NCBI RefSeq assembly: GCF_014839805.1
Contig: NC_051142.1
Coordinates: forward strand, 2,170,001 to 2,234,000
Origin: Manduca sexta
Taxonomy: Eukaryota > Arthropoda > Insecta > Lepidoptera > Sphingidae
Length of the DNA stretch: 64,000 bases
Direction of reading: 5' to 3'
In this document: in pieces, positions 13,352 through 24,549 of the stretch
Position numbering within the stretch: position 1 is the first letter of the stretch
How the letters are laid out: each line of letters opens with the position of its first letter
Program-made: the position numbers and the translations under genes
The notes under the pieces: model-generated
Database searches by the model: none
Seen by the model: only the letters and a program-made list of their open reading frames with translations
Told to the model about the DNA's origin: nothing

Positions 13352-14992
13352 CTATTCGTCAGAATTTTCTACAGCACATTTCACTTGGAGACAACAATCA
13401 GGATAAGATTTTTCTTTGTCTACGAATTCGTAGCAGCTCGGGTTGTTGTTGTAGTCGAAAGCCACAGGTGCACACCTAAAAACAACGTTTAAATTAACTT
13501 GAAAGGAGTTCTATAAACAAGTACGAGACTAATCTATCAAAAGATACCTTGTTAGTCTAACTGTCTATAAATTGAGGGACATAACTTTAAATGATTCATT
13601 GTATCCCTTAAAATAGCGTGAAGCCATATCAGTTTATTTCGCTCTACAGATAAGTCTAAAGCAAGGATATTATTCCCATAATTTTTGCTTATTATCTATA
13701 TATATAAAAATGAATCCCTATTGCCCTTGGTCACGCCATCACGCGTGAACGGCTGGACCGATTTCACATTTTTTTTTTGTTATGTTTGTTATTGTCAGTA
13801 GAAGGTTCTTATGAAAGAAAAAATTCAAAAAATTGCGCGGAAAATTAGAAAATTTAAGAAAACTTAACGACAATTTTAGTTTTACATAACTGTCAGTGGT
13901 TTGAAATAACTATCAGCGATCGACAGAATGCGTGCGTGCATACATAGTTATAAGACAGGACAACGTCTGTCGAGTCAGCTAGTAAGAGATAAAAAATGTA
14001 AAAAGATATCTTGTGTAACGTCCCACGGATACAAATACAAGAACACAACTTACGAGTATATAGAGACGTAAGATGCTTCGCAGTTGTATTGTTTACAGTC
14101 GGCCGAATAAACTGATGAATTGAAAGGAATGACCACATCTAATTCCGGAACGTAACATCCTTCCAGATTCTCTGAAAAGTAAAGATATTGAGATATTCAT
14201 CATTCATTCATCATACATAACCAAAAGGATCAAGTACAGAAGTTTGATAAATTAGTCGTAAAAATATTATCAGATTCATTGTGAATAATTGTTTGTGAAT
14301 GAAGTTCAGTAGAAGAACGAAAGTCACCAAAGTTGCTCATCGGATTAGCAAGCTGAAGTGGCAGTGGGCACGGCACATAGCAAGCAATAGCAAATCTAAT
14401 GGCAGATAGGGCAAGAAGGTTCTGAAGTGGACGCCACGAACTGGCAAGCGCAGCGTCGGACGTCTACCTACGAGGTGGACAGATGACCTAATAAAAGTCG
14501 CAGGAGGTGGCTGGATGCGGGCCGCTTCCGATAGGTCGATCTGGAAATCTTTGGGGGAGGCCCATGTTCAGTACTGGACATTCTGCGGCTGCTGATGATA
14601 ATGATGATTTGTGAATGTTCGACGACCAAGAATTTCAGTATCAAATGTGTTGTGCTCATTTCACACTAGACTAATAGGGAACTTGAAAACCCGCCATAGC
14701 GACGCGCGTAAGTGTGTCGCGTTCTGGGATCAGCCTGTATATAAAGGGTTCAAACAGGACGGCATAATTGTGTCGACATCTCTCCTCAGGCTACATTCTA
14801 TTGGCTCCACTCCACTTACCGTTAGGCACAGTGGAGTCAATTTGGCGTGCTCGCATAAAAAAAAACTTAGGGAAATATTTCAATTATGTATTACTTACGG
14901 AATTTTTCCGGTTTTGGTTGGGGCGGAAGTAGAGACACAGCCGCTGACGCCACCGCGATACAGACGCAAAATAATACTGCCTTGGAAAGCAT
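13352..14992 (-). CDS. Secreted single-domain von Willebrand factor C (SVWC) peptide, 3 exons, 111 aa
   Basis: Coding exons are 14992-14899, 14171-14054 and 13475-13352. They join as 94+118+124 nt into 112 codons including TAG, with GT-AG introns of phase 1 and phase 2. The start opens a signal peptide (MLSKAVLFCVCIAVASAA, residues 1-18). The mature part has eight cysteines at residues 37, 57, 62, 72, 85, 98, 99 and 104, ending in YPDCCLQVKC. The NPSCYEF and YPxCC motifs and this spacing are the SVWC signature. Known family members (Vago, La1-like peptides) are small secreted arthropod proteins induced by infection, nutrition or other stress; Vago acts in insect antiviral signalling. An immune or stress role here is inference from family. 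A TATA box lies 49 bp upstream of the start codon and a poly(A) signal lies just past the stop. Intron 1 carries an RTE 3' end and a dispersed repeat; intron 2 carries another repeat. The gene appears intact. Confidence 0.88.
13692..13880 (+). mobile_element. Dispersed repeat in intron 2 of the SVWC gene
   Basis: Contains TCACGCCATCACGCGTGAAC and GGCTGGACCGATTTCACA, a motif I associate with common lepidopteran dispersed repeats. No termini were defined. Confidence 0.4.
14332..14612 (+). mobile_element. RTE-type LINE 3' end with decayed ORF
   Basis: Translation gives KLKWQWARHIA, an in-frame stop (TAG at 14407), then RTGKRSVGRLPTRWTDDLIK, GGGWMRAASDRSIWKSLGEA and VQYWTFCGC, the conserved C-terminus of insect RTE-like reverse transcriptases, followed by a TGATGA tail. 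A dead, 5'-truncated copy in intron 1 of the SVWC gene, opposite in orientation to the host gene. Confidence 0.75.
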
Positions 14993-15039
14993 GATGATAG
15001 CTACTAAAGTTCACTAGAGGTACCACCACGGAAGAAATT

Positions 15040-15047
15040 ATTTATAG
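15040..15047 (-). promoter_or_regulatory. TATA box of the SVWC peptide gene
   Basis: The minus strand reads CTATAAAT here, 49 bp upstream of the SVWC start codon. Transcription would begin about 30 bp downstream, near 15015, leaving a 5' leader of about 20-25 nt. An inducible immune peptide with a TATA promoter is a common arrangement; the start site itself is inferred. Confidence 0.6.
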
Positions 15048-16472
15048 GTGTCGGCCATAGCATCTGTGTAAAGGAAGAATTCAAAAATATGTTTACAAAT
15101 GCTTCGCAAATATGTGGTTAGTGCTGTCACGTTGGCTTATAAAAGAATAAAACATTTGTGTAAAGAAATAACCGCGGAAATATATTATGGCGTGTAGTTA
15201 TTGTGATTATATATAAGTAATACCGTTTGGTCATGGCATCGTGCGATTAAAAATAATTTACTCGATATAAAATTATTGGGTTTAATTACCTACACGGCTA
15301 AGGCATTGCAGCAAATATTACCCAAAATAATTCAGTGTCTACATATATTATGTATATACATCGCAGTTTCACAAAAATAGACAAACGCCATTGTCACTGC
15401 ATATGATCTAACATCTATTAAAAAATAAACCACTAGATGGATCATTTACCTTTTCACGCCGCTGCTGACGGTACCTGTTTAATCATCTTAATGCCGCTCT
15501 AATTAAGATTGGAAGAATGGCATGTTCCTTTGCCACATTTGAAGCGTACGCCCTGCGCAAGATCTTTATGTTAAAAACTGTTTTTAATTACATAGGATCG
15601 TTTGAATGTCTCGTTCATTCATAGCGCAGTCATTACCGCGGAAAACTCATGCTGTTAAGTGATTTCCCTGAGGTGTGCGGGTATTTCATGTCAGTCGAAC
15701 TGAACTAGTACACATCAAAAATATATGTACTGGTGAACATAGCACATGTCTTGAGGTATGAACTAGTTCTTGAAATGGTTTGTAAGTATAATATGATAGG
15801 TCATTCTTATATTATATAAGGATCTTTTGTTGGAATGATAAGTGTAATTTTAGTTTGATATCATTTCTTTTCTGGGTTTCGTGGAATCAAAAGTTCCTCA
15901 TAGTTCGTGGTATGATTGTGTAGGTAGGTACATAAAAACTAAGTTAAAGACAAAAGTAAGGAATGCTGATGTAAATAAGATTAGGTTCATCAAACATAAT
16001 TTTCCTTCCTATCCTTAAATTTTAATGGTTACAGTTACTAATCGAGAAGTGAACTAGATCATTTTATTCAATTCATGATTCTATGCGAATCGGATAGCTC
16101 GCGAACTACAAACACTAAACTAGGATGTTTTATCATACAATATTGTCACGTGTAAAACCTTTTAAAAAAATTATTAAGCGGAATCTAAAAGAACGTACGT
16201 TATATTCTTTAAATATAACGTATGATATGTACCGTACATAATAATTAAGACATCTTATGTCTTCTTGTGAAGTTGTATGTAGTAATAAATGTTCAGAATT
16301 TTAAGGGAATCCTGGAGCTGTTGTCGATAGTAATTGTAAAGGACTGTTTTTTTTCTATAGACAAAATTGGTTACAATGTGGCCAAACAACGAAATTGCTT
16401 AAGGTGTAAGTGATGAATCAACTTACCATTACAGTACCATTGTTAATTACCAATAAACATCCATCTTCATTT

Positions 16473-16801
16473 AGCGGCGATAGCCTAGTTTGGTGTGGAA
16501 CAGACTGCCGAGACGAATGTCCGCAGGTTCAAATCCCAAGGGCACACACCTCTGACTTTTCTAAAATCATGTGTGTATTCTTTGTGAATTTATCGTTCGC
16601 TTTAACGGTGAAGGAAAACATCGTGAGGAAACCTGTACATCTGAGGAATTCTCTATAGGAATTTCGAAGGTGTGTAAAGTCTACCAATCCGCACTAGGCC
16701 AGCGTGGTGGACTAAGGCCTAATCCCTCTCAGTAGTAGAGGAGGCCCGTGCTCAGGAGTGGGCAAGTATATAATACAGGGCTGATATTATTATTATTATT
16801 A
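16473..16801 (+). mobile_element. SINE-2 (tRNA-derived), near full length
   Basis: Different tRNA-like head from SINE-1: A box TAGCCTAGTTTGG, B box GGTTCAAATCCC. The body includes TGTGTATTCTTTGTGAATTT, CGTGAGGAAACCTG and GTGGTGGACTAAGGCCTAAT, ending in (ATT)n. Confidence 0.75.
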
Positions 16802-17081
16802 TATCCATCTTCAATGCACTATCCCAAACTCAATCTTTAATCCGATTCCGAGAATTAACCGTGTCAAGCGTGTCATAAATGCTTTGATCTGATTGGTAAA
16901 TTTTCGAGTTAGATCGAAAAAAGTGATTGAGATCGTTTATTGAAAATCGCGGTTAGTCGTTGACGATCTACGATTATTAAATTGTAGGATATTAAAATAT
17001 GCTCTTTCTCTTCCCTAATCCTTTTCTAAAGTAAGCAATGTAGTATTTTCGGCAGTGTAGATCACTTGCAGCCGTTAGTAA

Positions 17082-17328
17082 TGTTGGTGGCGTGAATCGC
17101 GTGCGTGGTACGAAATCACTCAAAGGTACCTGCTTCGAATCCCAGGACACGCAAACTGGTATTCGCTTTTCTGCTTAATATCAATCCGGAGTCTGGAATT
17201 TGTGCCAGATGTGGTGATAGGCGCGTTCCTTATCAGATCATGAGACGTAACAAACTTGGCGTAAAGTTGGAAAATTGCAACTCTGCCTACCCCTTCAAGG
17301 ATGAGGTGTGATGAGTGTGTTGTGATGT
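17082..17328 (+). mobile_element. SINE-1 copy, diverged
   Basis: TTGGTGGCGTGAATCGC head, TTCGAATCCCAGGACACGC B-box region and a recognisable body with CTGGAATTTGTGCCAGATGT. Confidence 0.65.
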
Positions 17329-18365
17329 TCAGTAGACCGGACTATTGTAAAAATCAATATTGGCTGCAGTTCGTAACTGGCATGGCTAACTGTCAATTAA
17401 CTTTGTTTTAGAGTTGTTAGTGTGCCAATTTGCGGGTTCCCTATTGTAAATTAAAGCAATCTTCTAATAAATGTAATTGGCCAATTTGTTATAAATAGAG
17501 AACTGTAGTTCTCTTACGTACTAGATTACAAACATATCCATTGTTCCTTTTTGTTACGTCTTTATTAATTAGCATCTCTATTTTGGAATGAATTACGATC
17601 GATCTTTTAAAGAGTGGATTCGCCAGATGCAAAACAACACTGTATTCATAACCAGTAAAGCGTAGAATAATCTAGAATTCTAGACTGAAATAATCTAACA
17701 ACGAAACGTGAAGTTAGACAATCTCCAAGTTACATTTAACAGTAATTTATCAGAGTACTCCATGGAGGGAAAAAATGTTCGCTCTTTATTTTAATGGTAT
17801 CGTCATTCGAAAGTTTCGAGGTTAGTAGGTGACGTGGTTTTGTCTTTTTGTGTGTGTTTTTACAAATGGCGGGATATTTCATTTTTCTAAGTTATAACTT
17901 TGTTTTCTCGTTGATCAGTGACAGTGGTAATGGCGAGGTTCTGAATGTGAAGAAAGTTTTTGAGGAATATAAGTTTTGTGTTAAGGATTTAGATGGGATT
18001 TAACTTATCATGTGAAGGGACGATAAAGAATTCTAATTGCCCTTCTATCTACCATTTTGGGGAAAACTGTTACCTCTAGTATAAAAATCATTACCTATTT
18101 TTTTGTCTGTTAATTAGCAATTATGAAGGTATCTGAAAGCCAAGCCATATAGTGTTAATGTAGTGACTCACGTTGTGCTAGCGTGGTGAATAAGGGTCTC
18201 ATACTTCCAACAAATATACGAGGCTCCTGTCCAACAGTGGGGCGCTATAACACAGTACTGAAATTATTATAATGCTTAAGGTTTAAGAAACATTTTCGTT
18301 TTACGCTAAGAGTCGGTTTAATTAATCAATCTCATTATTCAATAAGATCTCAAGTAGGCATTATG

Positions 18366-18526
18366 AGTCTAACTTATACACTTGTTATAGTATTAAGAGG
18401 TGTTAAGAATTGCTTCAATAGCTGACAAAAACATCATCTGTTCCTAGTTTAAACCTTATTAAGAAGCAAAATGGCGGGTTTTGACTTACAGCTGATTGAC
18501 TAAATATTGTTTTTATAAGTAAGACT
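18366..18526. mobile_element. Second copy of the CAGTCT MITE
   Basis: AGTCTAACTTATA at the left and TTATAAGTAAGACT at the right; the interior TTAAGAGGTGTTAAGAATTG and GGCGGGTTTTGACTTACAGC match the 34.96 kb copy. Confidence 0.6.
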
Positions 18527-20659
18527 GTAAATGTATTGAACTATTTAATAAACAATGTTTAGATAACAATTTAAGAGTTTGTTCTTAACTCAGTCGGCGC
18601 TGTTTAATGAACACAACTTAACTGAAAATACGTCATATGCTGTGACTTATAATATAATTTAAGATATGGTTGATATCTGTTTATAAAGTAGCGATGACTT
18701 TAAGATGCTAACATTAATTTGACGGCGTCTCAGCTGAATCGCACTTAAGAGCTCAACTGAGTTGTATCTTATATCTATTAATTTATCAAACTTTGGTTAC
18801 GAAAATTCTAGATGAACAGTCTTGATACTGATGTACAAAGTATACAAAAGATGGCATCAAAGAGACTGTCTTTACCGTAAATTTTTCGGAAAGAGCCAAT
18901 AAAGATCCTTCTCTTAATTAAAATTCCCTAAAGCGCAGTGCCGGCGCAGGTGGTGTACTGCGTTTACATTCTATTACTATCGGAGAATGGCTTTGGACAA
19001 AATGTCTATGAGAAAGTCGATTGATTGCGAATACAAATGTTTGATGGTGACTTCATTTATTCATTTAAGAATATTGAATAAAGTTCCAAAAAATCGTCTG
19101 ATAATTCCTTATGGTTTTAATTATGTATTTATTTAAGTATATTCAGTAATGGTTTATAAAACCAGCTGATAAATTCGCTAAATTCACAAACGGACAGACG
19201 GTGTGATATATACAGACCTCTTAGAGGGACGTAACGCCCTTCACCCTCCGGCCCTAACCTCGGGCCCTCCGAACTTGCTAATTTACATCATAATTTTCCG
19301 ATAGCATTTTGCTGCAGTCATTTGCAATGGTAATGAGATGATCGATATGGCCCCGAGGTGAGTGAAAAAAAGTTAATGTGAGGTTTTTTTATTGCAGATA
19401 GGTTAATAGTGTTGTTGGTTAGAGGGTATTGATTTCTTTTCCCGATACTGCATAGTGGAGCGTACCTCAGTACAATTCGTGTGTTGGTAAAATACAAAAT
19501 TGCCAATCGCTCACGTCTGTAGTCAGAGAGGTACTTTACGCGGTTTGCCTCGTTTATAAGTGGGATATTTATTTATTTATTATAAGTTCTCCAAAAAAGA
19601 TAACACATAAATCAATTACCGTTTAACATAAAAATAAAATATGAAACAATATGCATCTTACATATTAGGTTGTTTATAGATAATCATGACATATGCCTAG
19701 CTAATTGCAATATGGCCAAAAAAAAATATTTTTAAAAACTTAAAGAAAAAAAAAATTGCAATCTGGACAAATTAAAATGTATTTTTTTATATAAAAAAAT
19801 ATATTTTTACAAATAAAAAAAACACAATTATTTTGACCTGAGCGCAGAAACCAGGATCTCCAGTTCCACAGATTACTCTGTCACGAGATCAAAGGGGCAT
19901 AATATCTCAAAACAACCCTTTGTACGTCAAATAACAAAGCAACCTCGCAAATGTTGAAATGTTTGTACTAGAATGGGATTCAGTTATCGCGGCACGTTAA
20001 ATCATATATCACGTTGGCTGACCATTTCCGACCGTTACAATGCATCGTTCTCTTCCTACTGTGGGATAAGGCCCGTCGCACACTAGTCGCGTAGCCTTAT
20101 TATGCCTTGGATTATTATATATTATTATACATTATTTTGGATGACTCGTACTGAATGACCGGTTATAAACAAGTGGACAGTTCGATGAGATGAAGAATAC
20201 ATCACAGGAATTGTAATGTCAATATTCACTAATTATGTGAAGGTAGATTTCAGTTTGTACGAAATTAAATTTTCTCTCCATGCGACAGAACTTGTTTTAG
20301 TGTGTGCTAGACTTTACGCGTAGGGTTGCCAGATTATAGTAAATTCACTAGATTAATTAATTATTACACGGTCATGATTTCACGTCATAAATAGCATTGA
20401 ATAATTGCTGAGCGTTATTTGGCGAATTGTTTGGCAATGGAAATACTATTCACTATACAGAGCCAGTGTTTAGATAGTCCGTTTGAGTATTGTTTAGATA
20501 CGGTCGTCTTATTAATTCCTGTCGCCAAGCTGCTGTTTGCAAGCGCAGTTGTGCACAGATGTCAAACATTGCGGCCTATGTAACAACTTAGCTCTGTGAG
20601 GTTTAAGTCATTACATCTAATACAAAGCATGGAACGCATTGCAGTATTATATTTTAATA

Positions 20660-20845
20660 TTACCGTTGCGCGCCCGCGTGACAAAGATTTTCTGGTATAA
20701 AAGTCTAGCTATATTTTTTCTGGTATAAAGCCTATTTGTCACCTTACCAGAGTCTCAACCTCCGTATAAAATTTCATCAAAATCGGTTCAGCATGAAAGC
20801 ATACCAGACAAACAGAACTACCTTCGCATTTATAATAACCATACG
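20660..20845 (+). mobile_element. Related GCCCGCGTG-type repeat fragment
   Basis: CGCGCCCGCGTGACAAAG, TCTGGTATAAAAG, then TCATCAAAATCGGTTCAGC. The last motif is common in insect dispersed repeats. Similar fragments lie at 8045-8230 and 35170-35325. Confidence 0.4.
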
Positions 20846-21254
20846 GTTGGCGGATAGTGTCGCAATACATTTACTCACAAAATTGTACAAAGACAGTTAA
20901 CTCTGACAACCCTATTCGCTGCGTCCGTCCGCTGGGCCCGGAGTCCCCACATCCGCGCAGTTCATATCAGCATAGTTGTTGACAGGTGGCAGTACGAACA
21001 ATCATCCAGTCGTAACTGTTAAATGTATGTGTGCTTCATGTAGAAAACATTTTGGTCATACAATAATAACTACCCTCTTTACCCTTACGAGGGGACAGTG
21101 GGGAATTAAATATTTTTCCTGCCAGTAGACAGAAGGAGCATTGATACGTTTGAAATGTAGTGCTGGTGCAAGACGTTAAGAACACTGTCTACTGCACATT
21201 GAACTAGTCTATCCTAAAAAAGCTGCATCTCGAACAAAGACTTCCTGCGATTTG

Positions 21255-21490
21255 CTTACACAGCAACTTAAAGTACTTTGGACATATCACCAGACACGAG
21301 CTAGACGATCTGAAAAAACTGATCATGGTCGGGAAGTTAAAGAGAAAAGATCACGAGCCACGAGGTCGAACGCCAAAAGATGGGTTGATGTTGATCAGGT
21401 TTACAAAATGGTAAAGGTCTCCATTAATGCAGCACTTTATCAGGCAGATGACCGAAGCCGATGAATACACATCATCACATCATCATCAAA
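21255..21490 (+). mobile_element. LINE 3' end, decayed
   Basis: Frame includes LKVLWTYHQTRARRSEKTDH and ends INAALYQADDRSR, matching the tail of endonuclease-type LINE ORF2 (GHI.RR...AEDRSRW). A CATCAT-rich tail follows. Confidence 0.55.
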
Positions 21491-21746
21491 ATAAATGAGA
21501 GTCACGATCTTCATAAACGAGGGACCGACTGGACCCTTTTTTATATGCAGTAAAGATGTCATTTACTTTTTAATAATCAGCCGTCTATCTGATGTCAAAC
21601 AGTATCACCGGCTAGGGAACCTAAGACTTTCAAATTGTTTTCTTAATACCCTTCCACTGGATTAAGGCAATAAATAATGAAGTGATAAGTACAGAAGATA
21701 AAGAAAAAAAAATATGCATCTGTATTACAACTGTATTTAGCTTATT

Positions 21747-22090
21747 AAGCGGCGATAGCCTAGTTGGGTGTGGAACGGACTGCCAACACGAATGTCCGCA
21801 GGTTCAAATCCCAAGGGCATACACCTCTGACTTTTCTAAAAATCATGTGTGTATTCTTTGTGAATTTATCATTCGCTTTGACGGTGAAAGAAAACATCGT
21901 GAGGAAACCTGCCCATCTGAAGTTCTCTATAGGAATTTCGAAGGTGTATGAAGTCTACCAATCCGCACTAGGCCAGGCGTGGCTAGGCGTGGTGGACTAA
22001 GGCCTAATCCCTCTCAGTAGTAGAGGAGGCCCGTGCTTAGCAGTGGGCAAGTACATAATACAGGGCTGATATTATTATTATATTATTATT
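21747..22090 (+). mobile_element. SINE-2 copy, near full length
   Basis: Same head, body and (ATT)n tail; carries a local GGCGTGGCTA duplication near the 3' end. Confidence 0.75.
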
Positions 22091-24549
22091 AATAGCTTGT
22101 GCCAAGTAAATTATATTCTAGGAAAATAATTTACATTACGAACCACGCAGTTCTTAAGACGCATCATAATCCAAAACTTTAATCTCAGTAATAAAACCAG
22201 TTTCGCTCTTTACTGTCCATATAAAAATCGAGATTTGGCGAAAATAAAGCGTCTATAAAACATAAAGGCCAGTTCACACCGACCGCGACTGCGTTATCGC
22301 GTATATCAAATCCTCGGTGACTATTAAATGTCCGCGCGTTAGGACCATGGGGGGAGGGAGCAACCAGGAGCGCCTGCAGAGAGAACCTTAGAGCCTATAG
22401 AAATAGTTGCTGCTTAAGGTTTTGCAATTATTGATAAAAACTATGTTAAAATGTTAGTGTGAAATAGACCAACAACAGTCACTTTTTGGGAATGTCTTTC
22501 TGGACGGACGGAGGCTAGGACTTAATGCAAGCTATTACTTAGTTAGCCTATATTTTTGTTTATTATTTATTTTTGAAATTCCTATAGGAAATTTTCTAAT
22601 TTCAAGTTTAATTATTTCTGATAGTGTCAATATAAGCAATATGAACAATGTAAACATTATATTATAAAAATCAGAGCTCTCGAACCTACTATAAACTAAC
22701 TCAGAAACAACTCAAACTCAACTCGACGGATTGCCCCACTAGCCTACCGCTGCCCTTTAAGATTTGTAACTATAAACAAAAATCAGTTCACCAAAAAAAA
22801 ACATACCACCTGCGCTCGGAAATCTTATTTTAAGGGCTTTGGTGAAATATATGGGTCTCACTACGTCTCTGTAATCTGTGATAAGGTTGAATTTTTACCC
22901 GGGCCGGGTCTCAGGAGACGGCGCGCCGCGGCCGCCACGTAAATCTCCTAAGATTATTGTGCGAACACGTATTAACTTCCTCTACAGGTAATTGATTTGT
23001 GATGTGGATTTTGTTATTGCTCTGAGGTTTGTAGTTGGTACTGACATAATGTGAAGAGAAACTTGTTTGAGTGAAATAAAAACAACTTTTCCAGTTTTAG
23101 CATTGCACTTCGCTGGAGGTAGCATATATTTTATATTCACCTAGATAGTGACCACTGTACACAAGGTGTTAAAACCCACCAGAATAGCCCACGTAAGTGT
23201 GTCGCGTTCCGGGATCATTCTGTGTATATCCAGTTCCAACAGGCCGGCATAATTGTGTCAACTGCTGAGGGGTAACCATCACTCGTCAGCCAACATTCTA
23301 TTGGACCCAAATCCACTTACCATCAAGTGCATAGAAAATCGTCAATAAATCTTATTGCTGTATTATTTATGTTATTAGTTAATTTTGTAACAAATAGCAT
23401 CTTTCCTTATCTCTAAGTGTTGGCCCGCATAATATTTTTCCTCACTACGCCCTACCTCCATAATTTATCCATCGATCAGACGCTTCATTACGCTGTAACG
23501 ACGGTATATTAGCTAATGGTGTTCCATGAACCTCTTTAACCCTTGATATGAGGCTGATAAGGTCTATGGTACGGTTGATGTTTGAGAACTAGATGTGGCT
23601 GCGAGGCGAGCATGGTTTAAAAGGGTATTGCGGCGTAGTTGTGTTTTTAATAGTTTTTGGCCAGACGGTGTAGAAGAAAAGAGTGACATATTCTTTGTAC
23701 AGGGAAGGTGTGTTGGGCACGCTTTGTCACTAAGAGAAAGGGAAAATAATGGACTAGCTTTAAATATTGCCTAGCTAAGGGCCATACAATTACCTCGACT
23801 TCAAAAACTGACAGGTAATTTTGTAGATTCTAGCAGTTATTAATTGTGGCTATGGTAGAAACTTACACAGCATCTGATAAAGAAATTCTTGTTAAACAAA
23901 GTATCGGTCAGCGAAAGATATTATGCTTTTACATTTGCCGGTGTTTTTATTCCAATTGAATCACGAGACGAGTATGCCGCACGCCTCATGTTATACCGGC
24001 CAGTTTAACCCTAACATATAAATGCGACTCCCAAAATAAAACAAGCCGCTTCCATACTCTATACATCTCGAACCTCACCGGAAGGCCGGACCGTGTCGGA
24101 CCGGGGCCCGCGCCCCACGCACGTACCGTTTGAATATTTAACTATTGCTGATTCATGGCGGTACACATTACCTGAAATATGAGCCTTGCTTCAGTCCGAA
24201 TGTAGCAATAACTTCTGTGAAGAGCCACTACTGATGTTTATTGTTTTTGGGCGCGTAATTATGGACGAGATGTATTGGCACCCTTAAATTGTGTGTGTTG
24301 TGTGGTAGAGTGCACTTTGCCTTATTGCAGGCTATTTACTTCTTCGGGTACGTACCGATATATAGTTAATATTTTTATATTATACGTTACTCTTAGCATT
24401 GGTGGATTTATTTTTCCCTGGACTGCATAGAAATTTCAGGAGCAAAAACTAACTTTAATTACCTGAGAATAGAATTTATAACTAATATGGCAGCCACTGA
24501 CTAAGCCAGGAAGAGAAAAGGGAAGACTGAATATTATAATAACAATACA

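Larger units (their letters stand above)
15048..24549. other. Intergenic region with dispersed repeats
   Basis: Contains the SINE-2, SINE-1, R3, MITE and LINE pieces listed separately. GC-rich islands near 20.93, 22.90 and 24.09 kb are short and show no convincing exon. A 45-codon frame at 17866 is probably chance. Confidence 0.5.

Noticed and set aside
14611..14994. 127-codon plus-strand frame
   Set aside because: It runs through the R3 repeat and antisense to SVWC exon 1; the spliced minus-strand gene explains the region.
17866..18003. 45-codon frame starting MAGYFIFLSYNF
   Set aside because: Short, no promoter or conserved motif, and one such frame is expected by chance.
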